DNA of 64,000 bases from Vibrio sinaloensis DSM 21326 (GTDB lineage: Bacteria; Pseudomonadota; Gammaproteobacteria; Enterobacterales; Vibrionaceae), in contig NZ_AEVT01000059.1 of NCBI RefSeq assembly GCF_000189275.1, forward strand, positions 1 to 64,000. The letters run 5' to 3'. Below, piece after piece: positions 38,091 to 45,352 of this stretch; the first letter of the stretch is position 1; each line of letters opens with the position of its first letter. The translations under genes and the position numbers were made by a program. The notes under the pieces were generated by a model. The model was given only the letters and a program-made list of their open reading frames with translations. It did not search any database and was not told the origin of the DNA.

Positions 38091-38104
38091 TTGACCTAGA
38101 TCAG
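38091..38104. promoter_or_regulatory. FNR-like site upstream of torC
   Basis: TTGACCTAGATCAG matches TTGAT-N4-ATCAA at 8 of 10 positions, with the symmetric CTAG centre. If transcription begins near 38056-38057, after a possible -10 at 38069-38064 (TAAGTT), the site is centred close to -41, the position of an FNR class II activator. Confidence 0.7.
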
Positions 38105-38296
38105 TTTTCGGAAAAAATGTGCAATGGCCGACGTATATTTTGCAATTGGCTGACCTTTATCTCATTTTTTGGAATTTTATAACGAGTTAGTATCATTCTT
38201 GCGGTTTATTAATTGCATGAAGTAATTAGTTAAATCGATGATTTCCGGGGGAAGGAACAAGGAACCAGGGGAGAGAGTCGCTATGGCAAGCACAAA
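38105..38296. other. Gene-free stretch upstream of torC regulatory region
   Basis: No reading frame with a ribosome site, RNA gene or repeat is visible. The part nearest the torC sites is AT-rich. The part near dsbA is the upstream flank of the dsbA terminator. The whole torC-dsbA intergenic gap is 323 bases. Confidence 0.6.
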
Positions 38297-38323
38297 AAAA
38301 GCCAGAGTGAGACCCTGGCTTTT
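38297..38323 (-). terminator. Rho-independent terminator of dsbA
   Basis: Stem AAAAGCCAG/CTGGCTTTT with a nine-base loop. On the minus strand the hairpin is followed by a seven-T run (complement of CACAAAAAAA). Confidence 0.85.
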
Positions 38324-38346
38324 GGTTAGCGAATTTGGTGAACGAG

Positions 38347-38946
38347 TTACAAGGTGAGTAAGTAGTTAACCAACTGGTTGTACTCTTCATATGAGCGAAT
38401 TTGATCCGCTTTAACAATGTACTTGTTGTTCACGAGCACACCTGGAACACCTGTCAATGTGCTGCTGGTAAATTGCTTATCAAAACCACGTTGCATCGAA
38501 TTGACCACAAAGCTGTTGTAAGCAGAATCGAACTTCTTGCCGTCGACGCCGTGATCAACAAAGATTTGTTTCAGCTCAGCTTCATTCTTAGGCGCGCTGC
38601 GCAGTTCGTGAATTTGCTTGAACATCGCTGGCACCATTGTTTTCTCAACATCTAACGCCACCATGGTTGCGTAAGACTTCGCCATAGGGACTGCCATCTC
38701 TGAGCCCATAAAAGCGACGTGAACTTTTTCGAATTTGGCACCTTCGGGTAGTGAGGCTTTTAGGTTATCGATCACAGGTTCAAATTTATAACAATGTGGA
38801 CAGTAGAAAGAGAAGAACTCAGTGACTTTTGGTGACGCGGACTTCTCGCTGTCTAGCACCTTGTAGTGAGTGCCTTCTTCAAATTGCGCAGCATGCAGGT
38901 TGAACGCCGTGATCAGCATGGCGAATAGGGTAATCAGTTTTTTCAT
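38347..38946 (-). CDS. dsbA: Periplasmic thiol:disulfide oxidase DsbA
   Basis: A 199-aa protein with a Sec signal ([19 protein letters not shown]) and a thioredoxin fold interrupted by a helical insert. The active site is [14 protein letters not shown], and the cis-proline loop is TGVPGV. It introduces disulfides into exported proteins and is re-oxidised by DsbB. AGGAATTG before ATG 38946 supports this start over a TTG six bases upstream. It is downstream of a Cys/His-rich exported protein gene by 62 bases. The classic Vibrio dsbA neighbours are not present, so this might be a second DsbA; the sequence alone cannot settle that. Confidence 0.9.
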   Translation of the reverse strand: MKKLITLFAMLITAFNLHAAQFEEGTHYKVLDSEKSASPKVTEFFSFYCPHCYKFEPVIDNLKASLPEGAKFEKVHVAFMGSEMAVPMAKSYATMVALDVEKTMVPAMFKQIHELRSAPKNEAELKQIFVDHGVDGKKFDSAYNSFVVNSMQRGFDKQFTSSTLTGVPGVLVNNKYIVKADQIRSYEEYNQLVNYLLTL

Positions 38947-39008
38947 TATCAATTCCTAAATTAAAAATAGCGTGTACGGCTTCGAATCAGCCATAGTTTG
39001 GAGCAAAT

Positions 39009-39389
39009 TTAGGAAAGGGAAATCGGAGGGCGAAATAGGGTTTGAACGCGTGTAATCGCTTTCTTGTTGTCATCTTTGCCGATTAAAGCGAGAGAGGATA
39101 ACGGACCGTGAGTGGTTTCAATGGATTGACCACAAGGCATTTTCATCAAACATATCGACGCACAGCAATGATGCGGCGATTGAGGCTCAATCTGCGAATG
39201 AATCGCGCACTCCATTGGGTGGAGCAGGCCGAGAGTATTGAGGGTAATCACGGGCTGGTTGGCGGCATTCCAATTCACTTCACTGGCTTTCACACCAACC
39301 GTAACACTGCTAAGTAGCAATGCACAGCTAACAATAAAAGTGAAAACGAACTGGCGACTGGAAAACAACACAACAAATCCTTTGAGCAA
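39009..39389 (-). CDS. Cys/His-rich exported protein of unknown function, 126 aa
   Basis: Not recognised. A hydrophobic stretch at residues 13-30 followed by VKASE suggests a signal peptide or anchor. The mature part has a cluster of C61, H64, H73, H74, C75, C76, C80 and C86, with Met residues between (PMEC, LMKMPC). The rest is unremarkable. Such a pattern suits metal binding or a disulfide-rich fold. It lies just upstream of dsbA on the same strand, so DsbA could be its oxidant. This is inference from position. It might also be a small copper-related protein. Confidence 0.6.
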   Translation of the reverse strand: MLKGFVVLFSSRQFVFTFIVSCALLLSSVTVGVKASEVNWNAANQPVITLNTLGLLHPMECAIHSQIEPQSPHHCCASICLMKMPCGQSIETTHGPLSSLALIGKDDNKKAITRVQTLFRPPISLS

Positions 39390-39474
39390 CTAGCGTTAGC
39401 TTAACTGATTTATCGATAAAGCCAAGCTTTTATGTCGTACAAGTCAATTCGCGATCATGTTGGGGAATAAGAAA

Positions 39475-39495
39475 AAAGCAGCCCAAGGCTGCTTT
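39475..39495 (-). terminator. Rho-independent terminator of META lipoprotein gene
   Basis: Stem AAAGCAGCC/GGCTGCTTT with loop CAA. On the minus strand it is followed by TTTC, giving six T residues in all. Confidence 0.85.
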
Positions 39496-39505
39496 AATCA
39501 TTAAG

Positions 39506-39949
39506 TTATTTCGCTCGTTTAAACTCAAGCGTGTTTTCATCATCTTGGATGATCAGCAGGTTGTTCGGAACCGCGATTTCACTCCAGTCTGACAAGGTGT
39601 TAAATACGGCTTTTTCGATATCGTTCGCATTGCCTGGACACATTTTTCTAGTCATCGCCATGCGATTAACGCGGAATTTGCGCTCACCAAGTTCACCTGT
39701 TCCTTTGAAGTTGTTGCAACCCGTATTACCGTTGGTTTCAAGGTTTGCACCGATTTCAATAAAAGGAGCAGTTTGGTGATTGTTAGTTTGGATTTGCTCA
39801 CCGTTGATACTCACGAGTTCCCATTTATTGTGCTGTAATTTTTGCGGAGTAACATCTCTAAAGTTGTTATTGCCACCATTAGAAACACAAGCTGTTGCAA
39901 GAACAGGTAGCGCAACCGCGAGTAAAGAGGTTTTTAAGTTAAACTGCAT
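39506..39949 (-). CDS. META-domain (HslJ-like) lipoprotein, 147 aa
   Basis: A lipoprotein signal with lipobox LATAC (lipidated Cys at about residue 21) and a short Asn/Gly linker lead into a META domain. Its typical features are KWELVSINGE at the start, NTGCNNFKGTGEL in the middle and MAMTRKMCPGNANDIEKAVFNTL. The two Cys in the domain probably pair. In E. coli, HslJ is heat-inducible and linked to novobiocin tolerance; the role here is unknown. It is monocistronic. Confidence 0.85.
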   Translation of the reverse strand: MQFNLKTSLLAVALPVLATACVSNGGNNNFRDVTPQKLQHNKWELVSINGEQIQTNNHQTAPFIEIGANLETNGNTGCNNFKGTGELGERKFRVNRMAMTRKMCPGNANDIEKAVFNTLSDWSEIAVPNNLLIIQDDENTLEFKRAK

Positions 39950-40167
39950 AATTAATGACTCCTAGAGTAGGTTTACCAAAATGTAAACCGAATGGTGTTA
40001 CATCATCCAAATTTTATGCGCGCTTTGCCGGGGCTAATGTCATGAAAAAGTGATAACCCAGTTTAATCAGCGGGTTGTAGTGAAAGCCTGTCATCTTTGG
40101 TGAGCTTGGTTTGTAGGATTAAAGGGGCAAATGAAATTCGCCCTCAAGCGCTCAACCGTTTTCGCTC

Positions 40168-41220
40168 CTACTGCGCCGATGAGTGACGATGTTTTTTTCG
40201 ATACTGGCTCGGTGTCATACCGCTGACTCGGGTGAACTCGCGATTAAAGTTTGATTTGGTTTGAAAACCGCAGTTGAGAAATATTTGAGTGATTGTGTCT
40301 TGGCTGGTGCACAACGCTTGCTGGGCATGTTCTATTCGATATTCATTGATCAGCTTAGAAATGTTGCGCTGGTGGATTTGATTGACCGCCATCGAGATTT
40401 GTTTCGCGGGGTAGCCTAACTTTCTTGACAGCTTAGATAAGGTTAACTCGGGATCAAGGTAGCTCGCTTTACTGCGCATGTTTTCATCCAATGCATCGAC
40501 AATGTCTTGAGCTTGCTGACGAGATAGCATCGGTGAGATGTCTGTGGTCGGCTGGTTTCGTTCGCTTTGTTGCTTGGGTTGTTGCTCGTCGTGATTATTT
40601 GTTGGTGTGGTATGAATGTCTGCAACCACCACGGCGAGAGAAAGCACAGGTAGCAACACGAGATGACCAATAGTAAGAATGTAGGCGGCGAATTGCCCTT
40701 GGTTGACGGCGAAGTCGAGAGATATCGCCCCATCGATAAACGCAGAAAACAACAACATCCAACCTGCCAGCTTTTGAGCATGATTAACTGACTCCCAGTT
40801 CCCCAAGCTGACATTGATAAGCAAGCTATCTTTGGCTGCGACTCGCAGCAGTGCTACGCCATAAGCCAAATAGATAATGGTCAGAATAAAGTCAAGCGGA
40901 GCCACCAGCCAAGATTGGCTAAAGATGCAAATCAGGATTAACAGCGGGACTGCAAAGTGCCAACGTGAATGTCTTGACTGAGCGGTTTGAGCAAAAGTGT
41001 GCCATGCTGCCACGGGGATGGAAGCGGCCAAGACAGGTTGCAGTATCTTTAACAAAGAGAGCTCGAACGACCACCTCAGGCCAACAACGAAAGTAGTGAG
41101 CGCGCAAAGCAGGAGAAACTGGCAAGCCGATTTCACTTGTTGATCATGTCGTAAATATAAAGAGACTGCGACTAGGCCAAAAAGCAGTGAGACAACAAAT
41201 GGAACGGGAATAGCCAACAT
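40168..41220 (-). CDS. Membrane-anchored AraC-family regulator, 350 aa
   Basis: The N-terminal 210 residues hold about six or seven membrane segments. A Gln/Thr-rich hydrophilic linker (residues 215-240) follows. The C-terminal AraC/XylS domain (about 250-345) has two helix-turn-helix units (LSKLSRKLGYPAKQISMAVNQ and ITQIFLNCGFQTKSNFNREFTRVSGMTPSQYR). The gene acts presumably as a membrane sensor that binds DNA directly. ATG 41220 follows AGGATG. It is divergent from the DUF805 pair, with an inverted repeat between. Confidence 0.88.
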   Translation of the reverse strand: MLAIPVPFVVSLLFGLVAVSLYLRHDQQVKSACQFLLLCALTTFVVGLRWSFELSLLKILQPVLAASIPVAAWHTFAQTAQSRHSRWHFAVPLLILICIFSQSWLVAPLDFILTIIYLAYGVALLRVAAKDSLLINVSLGNWESVNHAQKLAGWMLLFSAFIDGAISLDFAVNQGQFAAYILTIGHLVLLPVLSLAVVVADIHTTPTNNHDEQQPKQQSERNQPTTDISPMLSRQQAQDIVDALDENMRSKASYLDPELTLSKLSRKLGYPAKQISMAVNQIHQRNISKLINEYRIEHAQQALCTSQDTITQIFLNCGFQTKSNFNREFTRVSGMTPSQYRKKHRHSSAQ

Positions 41221-41401
41221 AATGCATCCTATCGTTGAGCAGTTTTTCTCTATATGACAGAGAGTTAGAGTAATCAATTGTATGCAGGATAAAAAGCAAC
41301 AATAAGACTAAAACGGGTAATAGTACGACCTCAAACCCGTTCTAGGACGTTTTAATGGGGCTAAATGATTACTTTTGTTTGCTCAATATGAGGAGAACAA
41401 A

Positions 41402-41725
41402 ATGTCACAATACTTATTAGCATGGCAGCGTTGCTTGGTTTATTCGTCCCGCTCATCACGGAAAGAGTTTTGGGTCTTTGTGCTGGTTCACACCTTGGTG
41501 AGTGCTGGGTGTATTGGGGTGGATATTGCCCTCGATCTCCGGTTAGGCGCGGATGTGATATATGGGATAGTGAGTTTGCTTCCACTGTTCGCTATCGTTA
41601 CCCGACGTTTGCATGATATCCAGCGCAGTGGTTGGTGGGGTTGGCTATTTTTTGTGCCTGTTGTTGGACCGTTCATTGTGATCTATTGGCTGTGTTTGCC
41701 AAGCCAGCCTCAGGAGGTTGCGTGA
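41402..41725 (+). CDS. DUF805 inner membrane protein, 107 aa
   Basis: A small YhaH/YhaI-type membrane protein with about three or four hydrophobic segments. Family signatures are YSSRSSRKEFWVFVL at residues 17-31, TRRLHDIQRSGWWGWL around 70 and a VPVVGPFIVIYWLC end. ATG 41402 is preceded by GAGGAGAAC. The stop overlaps the next gene start by one base (TGATG). Function of the family is unknown. Confidence 0.88.
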   Translation: MSQYLLAWQRCLVYSSRSSRKEFWVFVLVHTLVSAGCIGVDIALDLRLGADVIYGIVSLLPLFAIVTRRLHDIQRSGWWGWLFFVPVVGPFIVIYWLCLPSQPQEVA

Positions 41726-42207
41726 TGAAGAAAGTCATAGCGGTCTTATTGATTGTGATTTGCGCGTCGGGCGCTGTATGGGCAGAGGAAGTCACTATCC
41801 CTTCTAATGCGTTTGGCTTGCTCACAGTGCCCAGCATGACCCAAGGTGAGCTTTTTTGGCTTCAAGGGCGTGTGGGAGAAGGGAAGTATGTCAGTGTGGA
41901 CTCAACTGGCATCCATTGTAGTATTGATGTTCCGGTAGCGGTTGGCAGTATACGCTCGTCTGGGATTGGCATTAGCAACCAGCAAGGTTTATCGATTGTG
42001 GTGACCAGTGCGGCGCTGAGTAACGCGCTGTTGGCCGGAGAACGGATTGATAGCACGGATTGGAGCATAGCCAGTAGCGCCCACAACACTGCAAACGATG
42101 GGTATGTGGTTACTGGCATAGAGTCGGAAGAAGGGTTTGTGTTGCACTCGAAGCGGCGTTGGGTGTCGTGGCTGCTAAACGACAAGCCAACGCCAGTTTG
42201 TTTGTAA
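41725..42207 (+). CDS. Exported protein of unknown function, 160 aa
   Basis: A clear Sec signal peptide (MKKVIAVLLIVICASGAVWA) is followed by a beta-rich domain with one Cys-containing turn (GIHCSIDVPV) and a C-terminal CL. No named family is recognised. CAGGAGG lies inside the DUF805 gene, and the TGATG junction couples translation, so the product may work with the DUF805 membrane protein. A start at 41632 would lie within DUF805 and is rejected. It converges on the hydroxylase gene with an 8-base gap. Confidence 0.75.
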   Translation: MKKVIAVLLIVICASGAVWAEEVTIPSNAFGLLTVPSMTQGELFWLQGRVGEGKYVSVDSTGIHCSIDVPVAVGSIRSSGIGISNQQGLSIVVTSAALSNALLAGERIDSTDWSIASSAHNTANDGYVVTGIESEEGFVLHSKRRWVSWLLNDKPTPVCL

Positions 42208-42215
42208 TATTGGGG

Positions 42216-43064
42216 CTAGTCACGCGGCGGAGATAAGAGGACTTTGAGCCGTTGCTTGATGGTCATGGGCTGGTGGAATGCATCAGCCCAAAGCTCGCGC
42301 CATTCATGAAATGTCACTGTGATTGGATTAAAGCTATTGACTGGTTTTGTGACACCATAACGCACCGTTTCGACTTCCGGTTCATACGTGCCAAACAATT
42401 TATCCCAGACGATCAGAACCCCGGCGTAGTTTTTGTCGATGTATTGCGGGTTGGTGCCGTGATGGACTCGATGGTGAGAGGGGGTATTAAACACCTTTTC
42501 AATAGGCCCGAGCTTATCAATCCACTGGGTATGAACGAAAAATTGTAAACCAAGATTAAGCAACACAACGAAAACAACCCACTTAGGTTCAAAACCAATG
42601 ATCACCAACGGGACCCAAAACAGCCACATCCCCGCCAACGGATACATAAGGCTTTGGCGAAATGCCGTGCTGAAATTCATGTTTTCAGAGCTATGGTGCG
42701 CGACATGTGCTGCCCACATCCAGCGGACTCGATGGCTGGCTCTATGAAACCAGTAATAGCAAAAATCTTGCAGCACCATTAAGGCGATAAAGCTTGCGAC
42801 TGAGATTTCGATATCGAACAAGCGCCAACCAAATAACCACAGATAAAACTTTACAATCAGCAACCCGGTCAGCAAGTCGGCAAGTTGGTGCATGCCCGCC
42901 AAGGTAAAATTGCACACCACTTCAGGTAACGAGTAACGTGAGTTGGCGGGAAGTCGATGGTTGCGTTGTCCAAGACCATACTCTGCCAACATGCAGATGA
43001 TGAACACAGGGGCTAACACGATAAGTAGCCACTCAGGGTTATCGACCAACATAGTGGGATCCAT
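42216..43064 (-). CDS. Fatty-acid-hydroxylase/sterol-desaturase family membrane enzyme
   Basis: A di-iron membrane oxygenase family member of 282 aa. The eight-histidine signature is present: FHRASHR (H-x3-H), HVAHHSSE (HxxHH) and HHRVHHG (HxxHH), with HTQWI between them. Four to five membrane helices surround these. The family hydroxylates or desaturates lipids and sterols; the bacterial substrate is open. AAAGGAGAAC precedes ATG 43064. It is 11 bases after the DUF2804 gene and forms an operon with it. Confidence 0.9.
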   Translation of the reverse strand: MDPTMLVDNPEWLLIVLAPVFIICMLAEYGLGQRNHRLPANSRYSLPEVVCNFTLAGMHQLADLLTGLLIVKFYLWLFGWRLFDIEISVASFIALMVLQDFCYYWFHRASHRVRWMWAAHVAHHSSENMNFSTAFRQSLMYPLAGMWLFWVPLVIIGFEPKWVVFVVLLNLGLQFFVHTQWIDKLGPIEKVFNTPSHHRVHHGTNPQYIDKNYAGVLIVWDKLFGTYEPEVETVRYGVTKPVNSFNPITVTFHEWRELWADAFHQPMTIKQRLKVLLSPPRD

Positions 43065-43075
43065 AGTGTTCTCCT

Positions 43076-44098
43076 TTACCAACGGGCAAAATGGTCTTCG
43101 GTCAAGCCGAGAACTCTATCGAGCGTATGACTAACCCCAGAGTTATCGATAATGGTGCCTGAAAAGTGGCCGATGAATTGGCGGAAGTTACTTTTGATCC
43201 ACCAAAAGTTCAGTTTTTCGCTACGCTGATTAATAGGTTGAAATTGCAAATCTACTTGGCCGGATTCTGAGAAGATTTTCCATTGTTCCAAGCGCTCGCA
43301 ACGCTGAAATTGAAAATGGACCGGGCCGAGCAAATGACGCTGACCATCGACCCAGATAACATTTTCACTGCTGCCCGTTTCGTTGACGCCTGCGGCTAAA
43401 TTTAGTCCAAGTGTGCAACCCGAAACGTTACTGCTGATGCTTGCCCAGCGCCAACTGGTTTCCCGTCGCATGTATCCGGCTGAAAAGTCATAGCCTGCTA
43501 GTGCCTCACTTATATCAATGGGTTGGCCTTGGATACTAAGCACACCCTCAACCTTTAATGCATTATGCTTTTGCGTGTAAGTCCAACCTGAGTAACCGGT
43601 TGGTGTGCACATTGCGATAGGCTGGCTATCTTCATTTGGCTGTAAATAGAGGTTGGCGTTGATCTGCGACGTCCTTATCTCAAGTTGCCAAATACCGTCA
43701 TAGATATGAAATTGAACTTGTTTACCCGCGATGCAGGTTGAACCTTGAAAGGGTGAGCAAGTCATCGATTTATCGAAGCCGAATGGACGAAGCCAGTTTT
43801 GTTCAAGCAACTCGTCGTTGTCGACATCATAAACGTAACAGAATGACGAACCGAGATAGCGGATGTCGGCAATCGCGACACCTATGACGTAGCGCCCGAC
43901 AAACAGGCTCACAAATTGAAACTGCTTATAGTGAAAATGCTTGTCCAACTTGCTGGCTTGTCTATCCATGTTGGTACGGTAGTCGAATTTATCGACCCCT
44001 AATTGTTTCGGGATGCCGTCAAATTGCCCAATGAGTGGGCGACCATCCGAACCGATGAGTGAATCCGGCGCACGGTAGACGCCTTTTTCTAGAATCAT
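43076..44098 (-). CDS. DUF2804 family protein, 340 aa
   Basis: Matches the DUF2804 family, soluble proteins of two beta-rich halves with conserved Trp and Gly. Characteristic stretches are FDGIPKQLGVDKFDYRTNMDR near the start, GYSGWTYTQKHNALKVEGVLS in the middle, and DYSAGYMRRETSWRWAS-like residues around 215 (here DFSAGYMRRETSWRWAS). ATG 44098 is preferred; the extension to 44191 lies in the divergent promoter. Function is not known. The pairing with a lipid hydroxylase suggests a role in lipid modification, by inference only. Confidence 0.82.
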   Translation of the reverse strand: MILEKGVYRAPDSLIGSDGRPLIGQFDGIPKQLGVDKFDYRTNMDRQASKLDKHFHYKQFQFVSLFVGRYVIGVAIADIRYLGSSFCYVYDVDNDELLEQNWLRPFGFDKSMTCSPFQGSTCIAGKQVQFHIYDGIWQLEIRTSQINANLYLQPNEDSQPIAMCTPTGYSGWTYTQKHNALKVEGVLSIQGQPIDISEALAGYDFSAGYMRRETSWRWASISSNVSGCTLGLNLAAGVNETGSSENVIWVDGQRHLLGPVHFQFQRCERLEQWKIFSESGQVDLQFQPINQRSEKLNFWWIKSNFRQFIGHFSGTIIDNSGVSHTLDRVLGLTEDHFARW

Positions 44099-44238
44099 AA
44101 AATTTAACCATCTGTTCACACATTTCTTATTGTTGCTTGGACTTGAGCATGATGTGAGGTCATATTCGGACAAAGGTGTGTAATTGATCACCTTGCGGCA
44201 TGTTGGCTGCGGATTGAGTTCGTTAATGGAGGTGAGCT

Positions 44239-45297
44239 TTGGAATTAATCGCCCAATATCAACCCACGGAGCACCGCTACCAACTTGGTACGCTCGATGT
44301 TGCTTTGTTGATGCAGACTCTGCATTGGAAAGGGGCCAATATCGAAGGTTTACTCAACCCACTTGCGATGGCGAACCGTGATTGGGCGAGTCGGGAGTCT
44401 CTGCTCAGTTATGCTGATAAATTGCGCCTGTTTCAAGCCGTTTGCCAAGCGTACCCAAACGAGGGGATTGGCTTGCGGGCGGGTCAGCAGGCTAGCCTTA
44501 GTCAATTTGGCGTTCTTGGTTACGCGATTGCCACCAGTCCTTCCGTGTTAGATGCAGTCAAGACGGGTTTTAAATATCTGCGTTTAAATGGGCCTCTGTT
44601 TTCTGTCCGCTTAATGCGCAGTGACAGTGAGGCGGTTATCCAAATCGAAAATACCATGGATATTGGGGAGTTATTGCCGTTCTGCAGTGAATTTTTTCTT
44701 AGCGCGATCGTGTCGATGTTTCGCCAGTTAACGGGGCAAAATCTGACGCTTAGCCAACTTAAGCTTCCCTACACCCCACCGAGTTATGTCCAACAATACC
44801 AATCATGTTTCGAATGTCCGATTGAGTTTCAACAAGCCAACATTGAGTTGCGCTTTTCTCTACACGCATTGCACCAACCGGTGGCCGAATATGACTCGAT
44901 GGCATTACGGCAATCGTTGCAATCTTGCCAATCCATCATTGAAACCTTGGAGTCTCCTCAATCTTTGGCGCAACAGATAAAGTTCAGCTTGTATCAGCAA
45001 CCAGCCAGATTACCGACGATTGAAGAGGTTGCGACAGAGCACGGCTGCTCGTCACGGACATTGAGACGAGAGCTGAAAAAGCAAGGAGTGAGCTTCCAAT
45101 CGCTACGTAACGACGTCGTGCGAGATGTGGCAACGGAGATGTTGCTGCAAACGGAACTGACCGTTGACGAGATTGCGTTTCGCTTGGGGTACAGTGACAG
45201 TGCCAATTTCCGCCGCGCATTTAAAGCCTGGACCCAGTTTCCACCTTCGGTACTGCGTCAACAAGTGCGCTGCGCGAGTAGCAGCGATAATGCTTGA
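44239..45297 (+). CDS. AraC-family regulator with arabinose-binding-type N-domain, 352 aa
   Basis: The N-terminal 200 residues match the AraC-type ligand/dimerisation domain found in OruR-like regulators (LRAGQQASLSQFGVLGYAIATSPSVLDAV). The C-terminal domain carries the two helix-turn-helices (IEEVATEHGCSSRTLRRELKKQG and VDEIAFRLGYSDSANFRRAFKAWTQFPPSVLR). The start is TTG at 44239, spaced well from GGAGGTGAG; no ATG fits. It is divergent from the DUF2804/hydroxylase operon and probably regulates it. Confidence 0.88.
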   Translation: MELIAQYQPTEHRYQLGTLDVALLMQTLHWKGANIEGLLNPLAMANRDWASRESLLSYADKLRLFQAVCQAYPNEGIGLRAGQQASLSQFGVLGYAIATSPSVLDAVKTGFKYLRLNGPLFSVRLMRSDSEAVIQIENTMDIGELLPFCSEFFLSAIVSMFRQLTGQNLTLSQLKLPYTPPSYVQQYQSCFECPIEFQQANIELRFSLHALHQPVAEYDSMALRQSLQSCQSIIETLESPQSLAQQIKFSLYQQPARLPTIEEVATEHGCSSRTLRRELKKQGVSFQSLRNDVVRDVATEMLLQTELTVDEIAFRLGYSDSANFRRAFKAWTQFPPSVLRQQVRCASSSDNA

Positions 45298-45313
45298 GTA
45301 TAAAAAAGACGTG

Positions 45314-45340
45314 AAAACTGCCAGCTAGGCTGGCAGTTTT
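45314..45340. terminator. Bidirectional terminator between araC-type gene and Hsp70 gene
   Basis: Stem AAAACTGCCAGC/GCTGGCAGTTTT with loop TAG, a 12-pair perfect hairpin between convergent genes. Confidence 0.9.
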
Positions 45341-45352
45341 GTCTATTCAGGT

